DNA of 64,000 bases from PFJX01 sp964393825 (GTDB taxonomy: Bacteria; Pseudomonadota; Gammaproteobacteria; Burkholderiales; Thiobacillaceae): contig CAYMUY010000007.1 of the NCBI GenBank assembly GCA_964393825.1, forward strand, positions 48,032-112,031, read 5' to 3'. The position numbers were made by a program, and so were the translations under genes. Of the stretch, positions 9,245-16,629 are shown one piece after another. Below the pieces are notes generated by a model, which saw only the letters and a list, made by a program, of their open reading frames with translations, made no database searches and was not told the origin of the DNA. Position 1 is the first letter of the stretch, and each line of letters begins with the position of its first letter.

Positions 9245-10052
9245 GCCGGATTCCCGCCAGCAAGGCCAGTCCCAGCAGCCCTTCCAGCCAGCCCAGGGCA
9301 CCACCGCCGCTGTAGCCGGCGCGATGCTCGACCCGCACCGTGGTGTCCGTCTTCACCCGCTGTTTGAAGCCGTCCAGTTCTTTTTGCAGGTTGGGAATCA
9401 GTTCGTCGAGAGCCTTGTTGAAGCCCTCCAGGCGGGCGGCGCGGGAGCGTTCGCTGAAGGTGGCCATCGCCGCGCTGCCCTTGACGCTGGACGTGCCCGG
9501 CGCCCGGAACAGCAGTTTGCGGCTGGCGACATCGAACACCGTGGCATCCAGCATGGTCTGGATGTCGTACTGGTCGCCATGCACCAGATAGGCGCCGATG
9601 ATGGTCCAGTACAACACCGACAGGGCATTGCTGTCGTTGAACTGGATCTGATCGTAGGACAGCAGCACGACCACTTCGACATTGAACATCCGGGCGGCCT
9701 GCTCCAGGTTGGCGAAGCCACCGGCGGGGCGCAGGTAGCTGCCGGGAATGATCTCGATGGTGCCGATGAAACCATGCTGGCTGAACGCTTCCTTGACCTT
9801 GCCGAGCAGGCGCATCTGCTCGGCCTCGGCGACATGGCGGCCCCAGGATGGGGAGGGCACGAAGGCGATGCCCACCCGCACCGGCAGTTTCAGGGTGGTG
9901 ACTTCCGGCTTCATCGCCACCTGCTCGGCCTTGTTGCCGTAGAGGTAATCCACGACGCTGCCCGATTGTTTCTGCTGTCCTTGCGGCAACCAGGAGGCGC
10001 AGCCGCTCAGCAACAGCGCCAGCAAGCCCAGCCAGAGAATTCTTGTCGACAT
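9228..10052 (-). CDS. Rhombotail lipoprotein (GlyGly-CTERM substrate of rhombosortase)
   Basis: A 274-residue predicted lipoprotein. The lipobox LLSGC puts the lipidated Cys at residue 18. The C-terminal about 30 residues form a GlyGly-CTERM-type tail: GGG at about 249-251, a hydrophobic helix, then a basic end (RRGRR). Rhombosortases are known to act on such tails, and one is encoded immediately downstream with overlapping codons, so enzyme and substrate are probably translated together. The mature domain has no recognisable catalytic motif. ATG at 10052 follows AAGGAG at a good distance; an in-frame start 7 codons upstream is less likely. Its role at the envelope is unknown. Confidence 0.85.
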   Translation of the reverse strand: MSTRILWLGLLALLLSGCASWLPQGQQKQSGSVVDYLYGNKAEQVAMKPEVTTLKLPVRVGIAFVPSPSWGRHVAEAEQMRLLGKVKEAFSQHGFIGTIEIIPGSYLRPAGGFANLEQAARMFNVEVVVLLSYDQIQFNDSNALSVLYWTIIGAYLVHGDQYDIQTMLDATVFDVASRKLLFRAPGTSSVKGSAAMATFSERSRAARLEGFNKALDELIPNLQKELDGFKQRVKTDTTVRVEHRAGYSGGGALGWLEGLLGLALLAGIRRGRRA

Positions 10053-10069
10053 GTGATCCACTCCTTGTG

Positions 10070-11263
10070 TCATGCGTGATTCGCGGATAGACGGCGGCCC
10101 AGCGCCAGCACCGAGATGCCGACCAGCACCACCGCGCCGAAGCCCATCGCCACCTGCACCACCGGCAAACCTTTGAGCAGCGCGTAGGCGCCGACGAAGC
10201 CCAGCATCGCCAGGTTTTCCCAGAGATTCTGCACCGCCAGGGCGCGGCCGGCGCCGATGCTCAGATGGCCGCGCTCCTGCAACAGGGCGTTGAGCGGCAC
10301 CACGAAGTAGCCGCCGGCGGCGCCAATCGCGGCCAGCAGCAGGGCGGCGGGGAGGAGGGCGGTCTGCTGCGCGAACAGCAGCACCAGCGGCCCCAGCAGG
10401 ACGCCGCCGAGCAGGGCGCGGTTGACCGTTTCCAGCCGCACCAGGGCGCCGGCGAGCCCGGCACCGAGGACGATGCCGATGGAGACGACCCCCATCAGGT
10501 TGGCTGGCATCTGGTTGTCGAGCACGCCCAGTGCCACCGGGACCCAGGCAAACAGCAGCAGGCGCAGGGTGGAGCCGGTGCCCCAGAACACGCTGGTGCC
10601 GAGCAGGCTGAAGCGTGCATCACGGTCGCGCCAAAGGCCGCGCAGGCTGGCGAGGAATTCGCGCAGCAGGCCGCCACCATCGAAACGCGCCAGGGGGTGT
10701 TCCGGCGGCAGCCGGGGAATCAGCAGGTTGATGGCAGCGGCCAGGGCGTAGACCGCGATGACTCCGGTGAAGGCCCAGTTCAGGCCACGATCCGCCAGCC
10801 AGCCGCCGGCCACCACGCCCAACAGGATGGCGACGATGGTGGAGCCTTCCAGCAGACCGTTGGCCTTGACCAGTTTTTCCGGGCCGAACAACTGGCTGAG
10901 GATGCCGTACTTGGCCGGCGAATAGGCCGCCGCGCCGAGGCCGGCGAGGCCGTAGCAGAACAGTGGATTGAAGCCGGTGGCCATCAGCGCGGCCGCCCCC
11001 AGCTTGAGGCCGTTGGCCAGCAGCATCACCCGCCCCTTCGGGAAGGCATCCGCCAGGGCGCCGACGAACGGCGCCAGCAGGATGAAAGGCAGCACGAAAC
11101 ACACCTGCAGCAGCGGAATCCATTCCACGTTGCCCTGGCTCTTCACCAGGCCGATGGCGGTGATCAGCAGGGCGTTGTCGCCGAAGGCGGACAGGAATTG
11201 CGCCAGCAGCACCGCCAGCATCGGGCGGGAGCGCAGGGAGAGATCGAGTTGGGGCTGTTTCAT
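10070..11263 (-). CDS. lplT: Lysophospholipid transporter LplT (MFS)
   Basis: A 397-residue major facilitator protein with about 12 hydrophobic segments, the family's usual length. LplT flips lysophospholipids, especially lysophosphatidylethanolamine, across the inner membrane so that Aas can re-acylate them. The segments QFLSAFGDNALLITA near the N-terminus and FGPEKLVKANGLLEGSTI in the middle match LplT. The ATG overlaps the aas stop codon by 4 bp, so the two genes are translationally coupled in the order aas-lplT. It ends 18 bp before the rhombotail lipoprotein start on the same strand, so one transcript could extend from aas through the rhombosortase. Confidence 0.93.
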   Translation of the reverse strand: MKQPQLDLSLRSRPMLAVLLAQFLSAFGDNALLITAIGLVKSQGNVEWIPLLQVCFVLPFILLAPFVGALADAFPKGRVMLLANGLKLGAAALMATGFNPLFCYGLAGLGAAAYSPAKYGILSQLFGPEKLVKANGLLEGSTIVAILLGVVAGGWLADRGLNWAFTGVIAVYALAAAINLLIPRLPPEHPLARFDGGGLLREFLASLRGLWRDRDARFSLLGTSVFWGTGSTLRLLLFAWVPVALGVLDNQMPANLMGVVSIGIVLGAGLAGALVRLETVNRALLGGVLLGPLVLLFAQQTALLPAALLLAAIGAAGGYFVVPLNALLQERGHLSIGAGRALAVQNLWENLAMLGFVGAYALLKGLPVVQVAMGFGAVVLVGISVLALGRRLSANHA

Positions 11264-13392
11264 GCGGTTTCGGCCAGCGTTTTCAGGCCGACATGATCCA
11301 CCTTGCCGGTGCCCAGCAGCGGTAACGCTTCCAGCACGCGAATCTCCCGCGGCACGGCGATCTCCGGAATGCCGGCGGCGCGGGCGGCAGCCTGCAGGGC
11401 GTCACGGTCGAGGCCGGCGTCGGTGGTGAACAGCACGATGGTTTCGCCACGCTGGGCGTCGCCGCGCGCGCTGGCGGCGTGCTGGCGTTCAGGTGAGGCG
11501 GCGACGGCCAGTTTTTCCACGACTTCCAGCGACACCATCTCCCCCGCGATCTTGGCGAAGCGCTTCACCCGGCCGCGGATGTGCAGGAAACCTTCCGCAT
11601 CGATTTCGACGATGTCGCCGGTGTTGTACCAGCCCTCGCCCAGCTCGGAAGCCGGGGGTTCCAGCACGGCGGGCCGGTCGACACGGTAATAGCCGCTCAT
11701 CACGTTGGGGCCGCGTACCTGCAGCAGGCCGCCACGCTCGATCCCGGGCACCGGCAACAGGCGCGCCTCGATGCCCGGCAGCAGTTGGCCGACGCTACCG
11801 CTGCGATAGGCCATCGGCGTGTTCACCGCCAGCACCGGCGCCGTCTCGGTGGCACCGTAGCCTTCCAGGATGCGGATGCCGAACTTCTCGAACCAGGTGG
11901 CGCGCACCGCTTCCGACAACTTCTCGGCGCCGGCGATGACATGGCGCAGGCGGTAGAAATCATAGGGGTGGGCGAAGCGGGCGTAGTTGGCGAGGAAGGT
12001 GCCGGTGCCGAGCAGCACGGTGCAGTTGCGGTCGTAGGCCAGTTCCGGGATCACCCGGTAATGCAGCGGCGAGGGGTAGAGGAAGACGCTGGCGCCAGAC
12101 AGCAGCGGCAACAGGGTGCCGCCGGTGAGGCCGAAGGAATGGAACATCGGCAGGGCATTGAGGAATTTGTCTTCCGGCGAGAGATCGATCACCGCGCGGA
12201 TCTGCGCGATGTTGGCCAGCAGCGCCCGATGCGACAGCTCCACGCCCTTGGGCTTGCCCTCGGAACCGGAGGTGAACAGCACCACCGCCGCCGCTTCCGG
12301 GTCGCCGGACGGCGCGGGCAGATACTGTGCGACCAGCACCCTAAGTTTGTCGAACAGGCCGACGCCGGCGGCCAGGTCTTCCAGATAGAGCAGCCGCTGC
12401 CGGCCCAGGCCCGCCAGCGCCGGCTCCAGCTTGGCGGCGGTGACGAAGCGGCGCGAAGTGATGACGGTGTTCACCGCCGCCGCCGCGCAGGCGTGGCCGA
12501 GGCCCTCGGCGCCCGCCGTGTAGTTGAGCAGGGCCGGCACGCGGCCGCGCGCCGACAGGCCGAACAGCAGCGCCACCGTCGCCGCCAGGTTGGGCAGCAA
12601 GACGCCAACCGCTTCGCCCGCGCGCGTCTCGCGCGCCACCACCTGGCCCAGCCCCAGTGCCATGCGCAGCAATTCGCCGTAGCTGATCTCGATCTGCTTC
12701 ATGTCCTCCAGCAGTGGCCGCCGGCGGCCATGGATGGCTACCGCGTCGCGGAAAGCGGCGAACAGGGTCTGTTTCGGCCGGGCACTGAACACCATTTCCT
12801 GCATCAGTCGCCGCATCGCCTCGCCGGCCTGACGGCGGCGCTGCTTGGCCGACCCGGTTTGCGGCATGGCGATATGCGTGGTTGGCAGGATGGTCAGGGT
12901 GATGCGTGGCAGGAATTGTCGCGGGTAGCGTCCGGAGGTACGCGCGAACCAGGAGCGCGCCGGCCCGTCCAGGCGCACCGGCAGCACGGCGGCGCCGGTC
13001 TTCGCGGCGACGAAGGCGGGGCCGTCATAGACCTTCATCAGGCTGCCGGTATTGGTGATGCGCCCCTCCGGGAAGATCACCACCGGCCGCCCCGATTCCA
13101 CCAGGCGGACGATGGTCTTCATCGCCATCGGATTGGTCGGGTCCACCGCCAGGTAATCCACCAGCGACAGCACCAGGCGGAAGAAGCGGCTGCGGGTCAC
13201 GCCGGTATGCACCACGAAGACCGGATCCAGCGGTAGCGTCACGCCCAGCAACAGGCCATCGAGAAACGATTCGTGGTTGGCGATGATCAGCAGGCGCCCG
13301 GCCCGCAGCCCCTCCAGACCGCCCGCTACGCGCAGTCGGAATAACGCCTTGAACAGGCCGCGCAACACGAAACGAACGAAAGACTTGAACAT
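11260..13392 (-). CDS. aas: Bifunctional acyl-ACP synthetase / 2-acylglycerophosphoethanolamine acyltransferase
   Basis: A 710-residue fusion, close to the 719 residues of E. coli Aas. The N-terminal acyltransferase domain (about 1-200) has the HX4D catalytic motif NHESFLD (His40-Asp45) and the FPEGR substrate motif. The C-terminal domain (about 230-710) is an AMP-forming acyl-ACP synthetase with the P-loop-like FTSGSEGKPKG and the GYGATETAP segment. Together they activate fatty acid on ACP and re-acylate lysophospholipid at the inner membrane. ATG at 13392 follows GGGAG. The gene lies directly downstream of an ArsR-type regulator, with a 53-bp gap containing a promoter-like sequence. Confidence 0.94.
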   Translation of the reverse strand: MFKSFVRFVLRGLFKALFRLRVAGGLEGLRAGRLLIIANHESFLDGLLLGVTLPLDPVFVVHTGVTRSRFFRLVLSLVDYLAVDPTNPMAMKTIVRLVESGRPVVIFPEGRITNTGSLMKVYDGPAFVAAKTGAAVLPVRLDGPARSWFARTSGRYPRQFLPRITLTILPTTHIAMPQTGSAKQRRRQAGEAMRRLMQEMVFSARPKQTLFAAFRDAVAIHGRRRPLLEDMKQIEISYGELLRMALGLGQVVARETRAGEAVGVLLPNLAATVALLFGLSARGRVPALLNYTAGAEGLGHACAAAAVNTVITSRRFVTAAKLEPALAGLGRQRLLYLEDLAAGVGLFDKLRVLVAQYLPAPSGDPEAAAVVLFTSGSEGKPKGVELSHRALLANIAQIRAVIDLSPEDKFLNALPMFHSFGLTGGTLLPLLSGASVFLYPSPLHYRVIPELAYDRNCTVLLGTGTFLANYARFAHPYDFYRLRHVIAGAEKLSEAVRATWFEKFGIRILEGYGATETAPVLAVNTPMAYRSGSVGQLLPGIEARLLPVPGIERGGLLQVRGPNVMSGYYRVDRPAVLEPPASELGEGWYNTGDIVEIDAEGFLHIRGRVKRFAKIAGEMVSLEVVEKLAVAASPERQHAASARGDAQRGETIVLFTTDAGLDRDALQAAARAAGIPEIAVPREIRVLEALPLLGTGKVDHVGLKTLAETA

Positions 13393-13410
13393 GGCGATCT
13401 CCCGACAAGG

Positions 13411-13439
13411 TGACTATTAAATTAGTTATTTATGGGCAA
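13411..13439 (-). promoter_or_regulatory. Candidate aas promoter with operator-like inverted repeat
   Basis: On the minus strand TTGCCC (13439-13434) and TAGTCA (13416-13411) are separated by 17 bp. The spacer contains ATAACTAA, the same 8-mer that lies over the arsR -10 region. The 5-bp inverted repeat TAAAT/ATTTA (plus-strand 13418-13432) surrounds it. This AT-rich block contrasts sharply with the GC-rich surroundings. Control by the adjacent ArsR-type protein is an inference. Confidence 0.4.
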
Positions 13440-13445
13440 AAAAAC

Positions 13446-13757
13446 TCACAGATTGTCCTGGATATAGGCCAGCACCGTGCTCATCGTATCGGTGACGTAG
13501 GCGGTGTCGATCCAGAAAAACACTTCCTTGCCGATCTTTTCCGAACGCAGCACACCAGCCTCGTGCAGCACTCGTAGATGATGGGTGATCGCCGTGCGGG
13601 ACAAGGGCGAGGCCGACACGATGCGGCTGATGTTCAGGCGCTCGCCACGCTCGAACAGCAGCAGGATGCGTTGCCGCTGTTCGTCGCCGAGGGCGGCGAA
13701 CACCTTGGACATCGGCACCCATTCCGGGGGCAGGGCGTGTTCGTAGTGGCTTCTCAT
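13446..13757 (-). CDS. ArsR-family winged-helix transcriptional regulator, cysteine-free
   Basis: A 103-residue DNA-binding protein with the ArsR fold: ALGDEQRQRILLLF, the recognition helix region LSRTAITHHLRVLHEAG and a following wing. It contains no cysteine at all, so the Cys-thiolate metal sites of ArsR/SmtB sensors are absent and its signal is not predicted. ATG at 13757 is preferred; the frame continues 17 codons upstream, but that would run through the AT-rich promoter. It lies just upstream of aas-lplT on the same strand and shares the ATAACTAA motif with the aas promoter, suggesting it regulates both itself and phospholipid repair. It is downstream of the T1SS operon, but an 88-bp gap with a promoter-like sequence separates them. 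Confidence 0.85.
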   Translation of the reverse strand: MRSHYEHALPPEWVPMSKVFAALGDEQRQRILLLFERGERLNISRIVSASPLSRTAITHHLRVLHEAGVLRSEKIGKEVFFWIDTAYVTDTMSTVLAYIQDNL

Positions 13758-13764
13758 GTCTACA

Positions 13765-13793
13765 TTGTTAGTTATATATCCCGCGTCTGGCAA
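13765..13793 (-). promoter_or_regulatory. Candidate arsR promoter, possibly leaderless
   Basis: Minus-strand TTGCCA (13793-13788) and TAACAA (13770-13765) are spaced by 17 bp. The -10 ends only 7 bp before the ATG at 13757, so transcription would begin at or next to the start codon. The 8-mer ATAACTAA (13775-13768) overlaps spacer and -10, as expected for an autoregulatory operator. Confidence 0.35.
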
Positions 13794-13845
13794 GAGGAAA
13801 ATGGACATCGGAAAAATGGGAGGCGTGGTGTTCTTCGCCCGGCGT

Positions 13846-15333
13846 TCAGAGCCCCTGCTTGTTTACGGATCCCTTTTTCCGGGCCATGTGCGCGGCGGGC
13901 AGGGGGCTGGCAGCGGCATCTGTCACGGCGGGTGTGATCGCATCCGGGTCCGCGGCCACCAGGTGCTCGTTATCGGCGAGGGGCAAGGGTGTGTCGCGGT
14001 AGCCGCTGACCAGCGTCTGCCGGAGCTTGCCCACCAGATTGAGCAGTCTCGCCTGGTCGAGCAACTGAAGATTGCGGTTGTCGATGACGTCGCCCAGGGC
14101 CATGAAGCGTTCATTCTGGGCGTTGGCAACGTCCAGCAGCGAGCGTTTTCCGGCATCGAATTGCAGCCGGTAGGCGTGATAGATGCGGTTGCTGGTGGCT
14201 ACCCGTTCGAGCAGTTCCGGCTGGATCGCGCGGGATTCCTCGAGTTCCTGGTGGAGCGTGCCCAGGTTGCTGGAAAGATTCAGCTTCAGTGAGTCCGCCG
14301 CCGCTTGCGTGGCTTTTTGTCGCTCCACGGACTCGTCGACGCGGGCGAACGTCTTGCCGCCCAGGGGAATTTCCAGGTTAAGGGAGATCTGGTTGGAACG
14401 CTGTGTGTCGCTGATGGCGACGGGCGAGATGCTGGCGTCGAGCCTGCGGTTCAGTTCCAGGTCGAGGCTGGGCCAGTAGGCGCCACGCGCGGCCGATACC
14501 TCCGCGGAACGGGCGGCGACTCGACGCGCGCTGGCGCGCAGGCGGGGATTGTCGCTTTCCAGCAGGGACTGGAGCTGTTCCAGGCTGCGGGCCTGTTCCG
14601 GGGCTTCCAGCCAGGGCGACGAAAGATTGGACGGGGCCTGGCCGGTGAGCTGGCGAAAACGGTATGCGTTACCGCCCATCTGCCCGCGCAGTTGACTGCG
14701 TTGTGTGCGGATGCGGATCAGGTCGGAATCGATCTGGTCGAGATCGGCGGCCGAGACCCTGCCTGCATCCACCCGTTTCTTCACCGACTCGCGGAGCGAC
14801 TCGAACTCCCGGATCAGGTTGTCGGCAAGTTCGAGACGCTGGGACAGGCGGACCAGTTCGGCATACAGCTCGGTGACTTCCAGCGCGATGCGCTCATGGG
14901 CGTCGTCGATATCAAGGACCGCCGCTTCCTGGTTCAGACTGGCGGCACGCAGGCGGTTGCTGTCGATGCGGCCGTTGAACAGGTTCCAGCGCAGCATGGC
15001 GTTGGTCCGGCGAAGGGTACGGTCGCGCGAGAGGCCGTTATCCACATCGACAGCATCGGCGTGGCGATAGTTGAGGCCGACGCTGGGCAAGAAGTCCGAG
15101 CGGACCTGGCGGCTCTGCGCGCTGGCTGCCTGCAGCAGCGCTTGCGCGGATCGGATGTCCGGGTGTCGCTGCAGAACCTGCTCGACCACCGCGGGCAAGG
15201 GGGCAGCGCCGAGTTGGGCACTGAACAGCAGTGCGAGTAGCGGGATGCCCAGCCTGGCAGGCCGAACGTTGCGGGTCGGCGATACGGTCGTGCCAAGCTC
15301 GGGCAGGCTCCAGGGGGTACGGATGCGATTCAC
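13846..15333 (-). CDS. TolC-family outer membrane channel of a type I secretion system
   Basis: A 495-residue outer membrane efflux protein. A signal-type hydrophobic segment (about residues 28-44) ends AAPLP. Two TolC repeats of amphipathic helices follow (PAVVEQVLQRHPDIRSAQ; later LLESDNPRLRASARRVAARS), with the typical ending segment LDVANAQNERFMA. It forms the trimeric outer-membrane exit duct. GTG at 15333 follows immediately after the hlyD-like stop, so the two are coupled, and the upstream ABC gene completes a three-gene T1SS operon. The C-terminal about 50 residues are low-complexity and basic at the end, an extension beyond the barrel/tunnel domain. The system resembles LapE/AggA-type exporters of large adhesins. 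Confidence 0.92.
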   Translation of the reverse strand: MNRIRTPWSLPELGTTVSPTRNVRPARLGIPLLALLFSAQLGAAPLPAVVEQVLQRHPDIRSAQALLQAASAQSRQVRSDFLPSVGLNYRHADAVDVDNGLSRDRTLRRTNAMLRWNLFNGRIDSNRLRAASLNQEAAVLDIDDAHERIALEVTELYAELVRLSQRLELADNLIREFESLRESVKKRVDAGRVSAADLDQIDSDLIRIRTQRSQLRGQMGGNAYRFRQLTGQAPSNLSSPWLEAPEQARSLEQLQSLLESDNPRLRASARRVAARSAEVSAARGAYWPSLDLELNRRLDASISPVAISDTQRSNQISLNLEIPLGGKTFARVDESVERQKATQAAADSLKLNLSSNLGTLHQELEESRAIQPELLERVATSNRIYHAYRLQFDAGKRSLLDVANAQNERFMALGDVIDNRNLQLLDQARLLNLVGKLRQTLVSGYRDTPLPLADNEHLVAADPDAITPAVTDAAASPLPAAHMARKKGSVNKQGL

Positions 15334-16629
15334 TCAACGCTCCCTCAAGGACTTGTCCAGCGTCTTCACCACGGGTTTCAACAGGTATTGCATCAAGGTC
15401 CGCTTGCCGGTGATGATGCTGGCATCTGCGCCCATGCCGGGCGAAATGGTGAGGCGTTCTGAGGCCTCGCCGAGATAGTTGTGGTCGGTTTCCAGGATGA
15501 CTTCGAAGTAGGACTCCTGGCGCTCCTTGTCCAGCAGCGCATCGGCGCCGACGCGCTTCACCTGGCCCGGCAGGGTGCCGAAGATCGAGGAGTCATAGGC
15601 GCTGATGCGGAGCTTGGCCTTCTGGCCCGGATGGATGAAGGCGATGTCGGCGGGCTTGACGCGGACACTGACCAGCAGCTTGTCTTCCGCCGGCACGATT
15701 TCCATCAAGGTCTGCCCCGCCTGCGCGACGCCACCGACGGTGGTCAGCAGCAGGCGGTTGACGACGCCATCCATCGGCGCCCGCAGTTCGCGACGGTCGA
15801 CACGGTCGGCCTGGGCGGTGATCTGTTGCGAGGTGGTGGCCGCCTTCAGTTCCAGTTCGCTGCGTTCGCGGCTGGCCTCGGCGATGAAGCGGGAGTCGGC
15901 TTCCGCCAGGCGCGAACGGGCTTCCTGGATGGCGGCCTGCAGGCGCTGCACGGAGACCCGGGCCGCCTCGAGGTCGCCGTGCAGGCTGGACAGGCGTTGC
16001 TTCGCGGCCAGGTAATCGGAACGGGCACCGGCACCCTGTTTTATCAACTTGTCTTCCATGGCCAGGCTTTCCCGGGCATCGACCAACAGATCCTCCATGG
16101 TCGAGATCCGCGAGCGGGTTTCGGCGAGTTCCTGTTCACGCTGTGCGAGTTGTTTTTTCAGGGTCTCGCGGGCGTTTTCCCGTTCCTGCTTGCGCGACTG
16201 CCACAGGGCCTGCTGCTCGGCGACGCGCTGCGGCGCGGCATCCGTCAGTTCCTTGGCAAACACGGGCACTCGCCCGTGGATTTCCGCGTCCAGGCGGGCC
16301 AGGGCCGCGCGGGCGCTCCAGTAGGTATGACGGGATTCGCCCAGGTCGGAATTGAACTGGAGGTTCTCCAGGCGCGCCAGGAGATCGCCGGTTTTCACCG
16401 TCTGCCCTTCCTTCACCGCGATGGCCTGGATGATGCCACCCTCCATGCTCTGGATCTCCTGCACCCGGCTGGAGGGAATCACCCTGCCGTTGGCCTGCAC
16501 GGAGATGTCCAGGTGCGCCCAGGACATCCAGATCGCGGCGAACAGCAGGAATGCGGCGATGCTGCCGACCAGGGCGAATACGGCCCGGCGTGGGCCGCGA
16601 TCATGATCGGGGTGCGGGGTCGGGCTCAT
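15334..16629 (-). CDS. HlyD-family type I secretion periplasmic adaptor
   Basis: A 431-residue membrane fusion protein: short cytosolic tail, one transmembrane helix (about 17-36), a beta-barrel/lipoyl half-domain (GRVIPSSRVQEIQSMEGG, VKEGQTVKTGDLLARL), a long coiled-coil hairpin (about 110-270) and the second half (RAPMDGVVNRLLLTTVGGV). It bridges the ABC transporter and the outer membrane channel. The ATG overlaps the ABC gene stop by 4 bp and its own stop directly abuts the GTG of the TolC-like gene. The length and C-terminal segment SPGMGADASIITGKRT match T1SS adaptors, not RND adaptors. Confidence 0.94.
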   Translation of the reverse strand: MSPTPHPDHDRGPRRAVFALVGSIAAFLLFAAIWMSWAHLDISVQANGRVIPSSRVQEIQSMEGGIIQAIAVKEGQTVKTGDLLARLENLQFNSDLGESRHTYWSARAALARLDAEIHGRVPVFAKELTDAAPQRVAEQQALWQSRKQERENARETLKKQLAQREQELAETRSRISTMEDLLVDARESLAMEDKLIKQGAGARSDYLAAKQRLSSLHGDLEAARVSVQRLQAAIQEARSRLAEADSRFIAEASRERSELELKAATTSQQITAQADRVDRRELRAPMDGVVNRLLLTTVGGVAQAGQTLMEIVPAEDKLLVSVRVKPADIAFIHPGQKAKLRISAYDSSIFGTLPGQVKRVGADALLDKERQESYFEVILETDHNYLGEASERLTISPGMGADASIITGKRTLMQYLLKPVVKTLDKSLRER

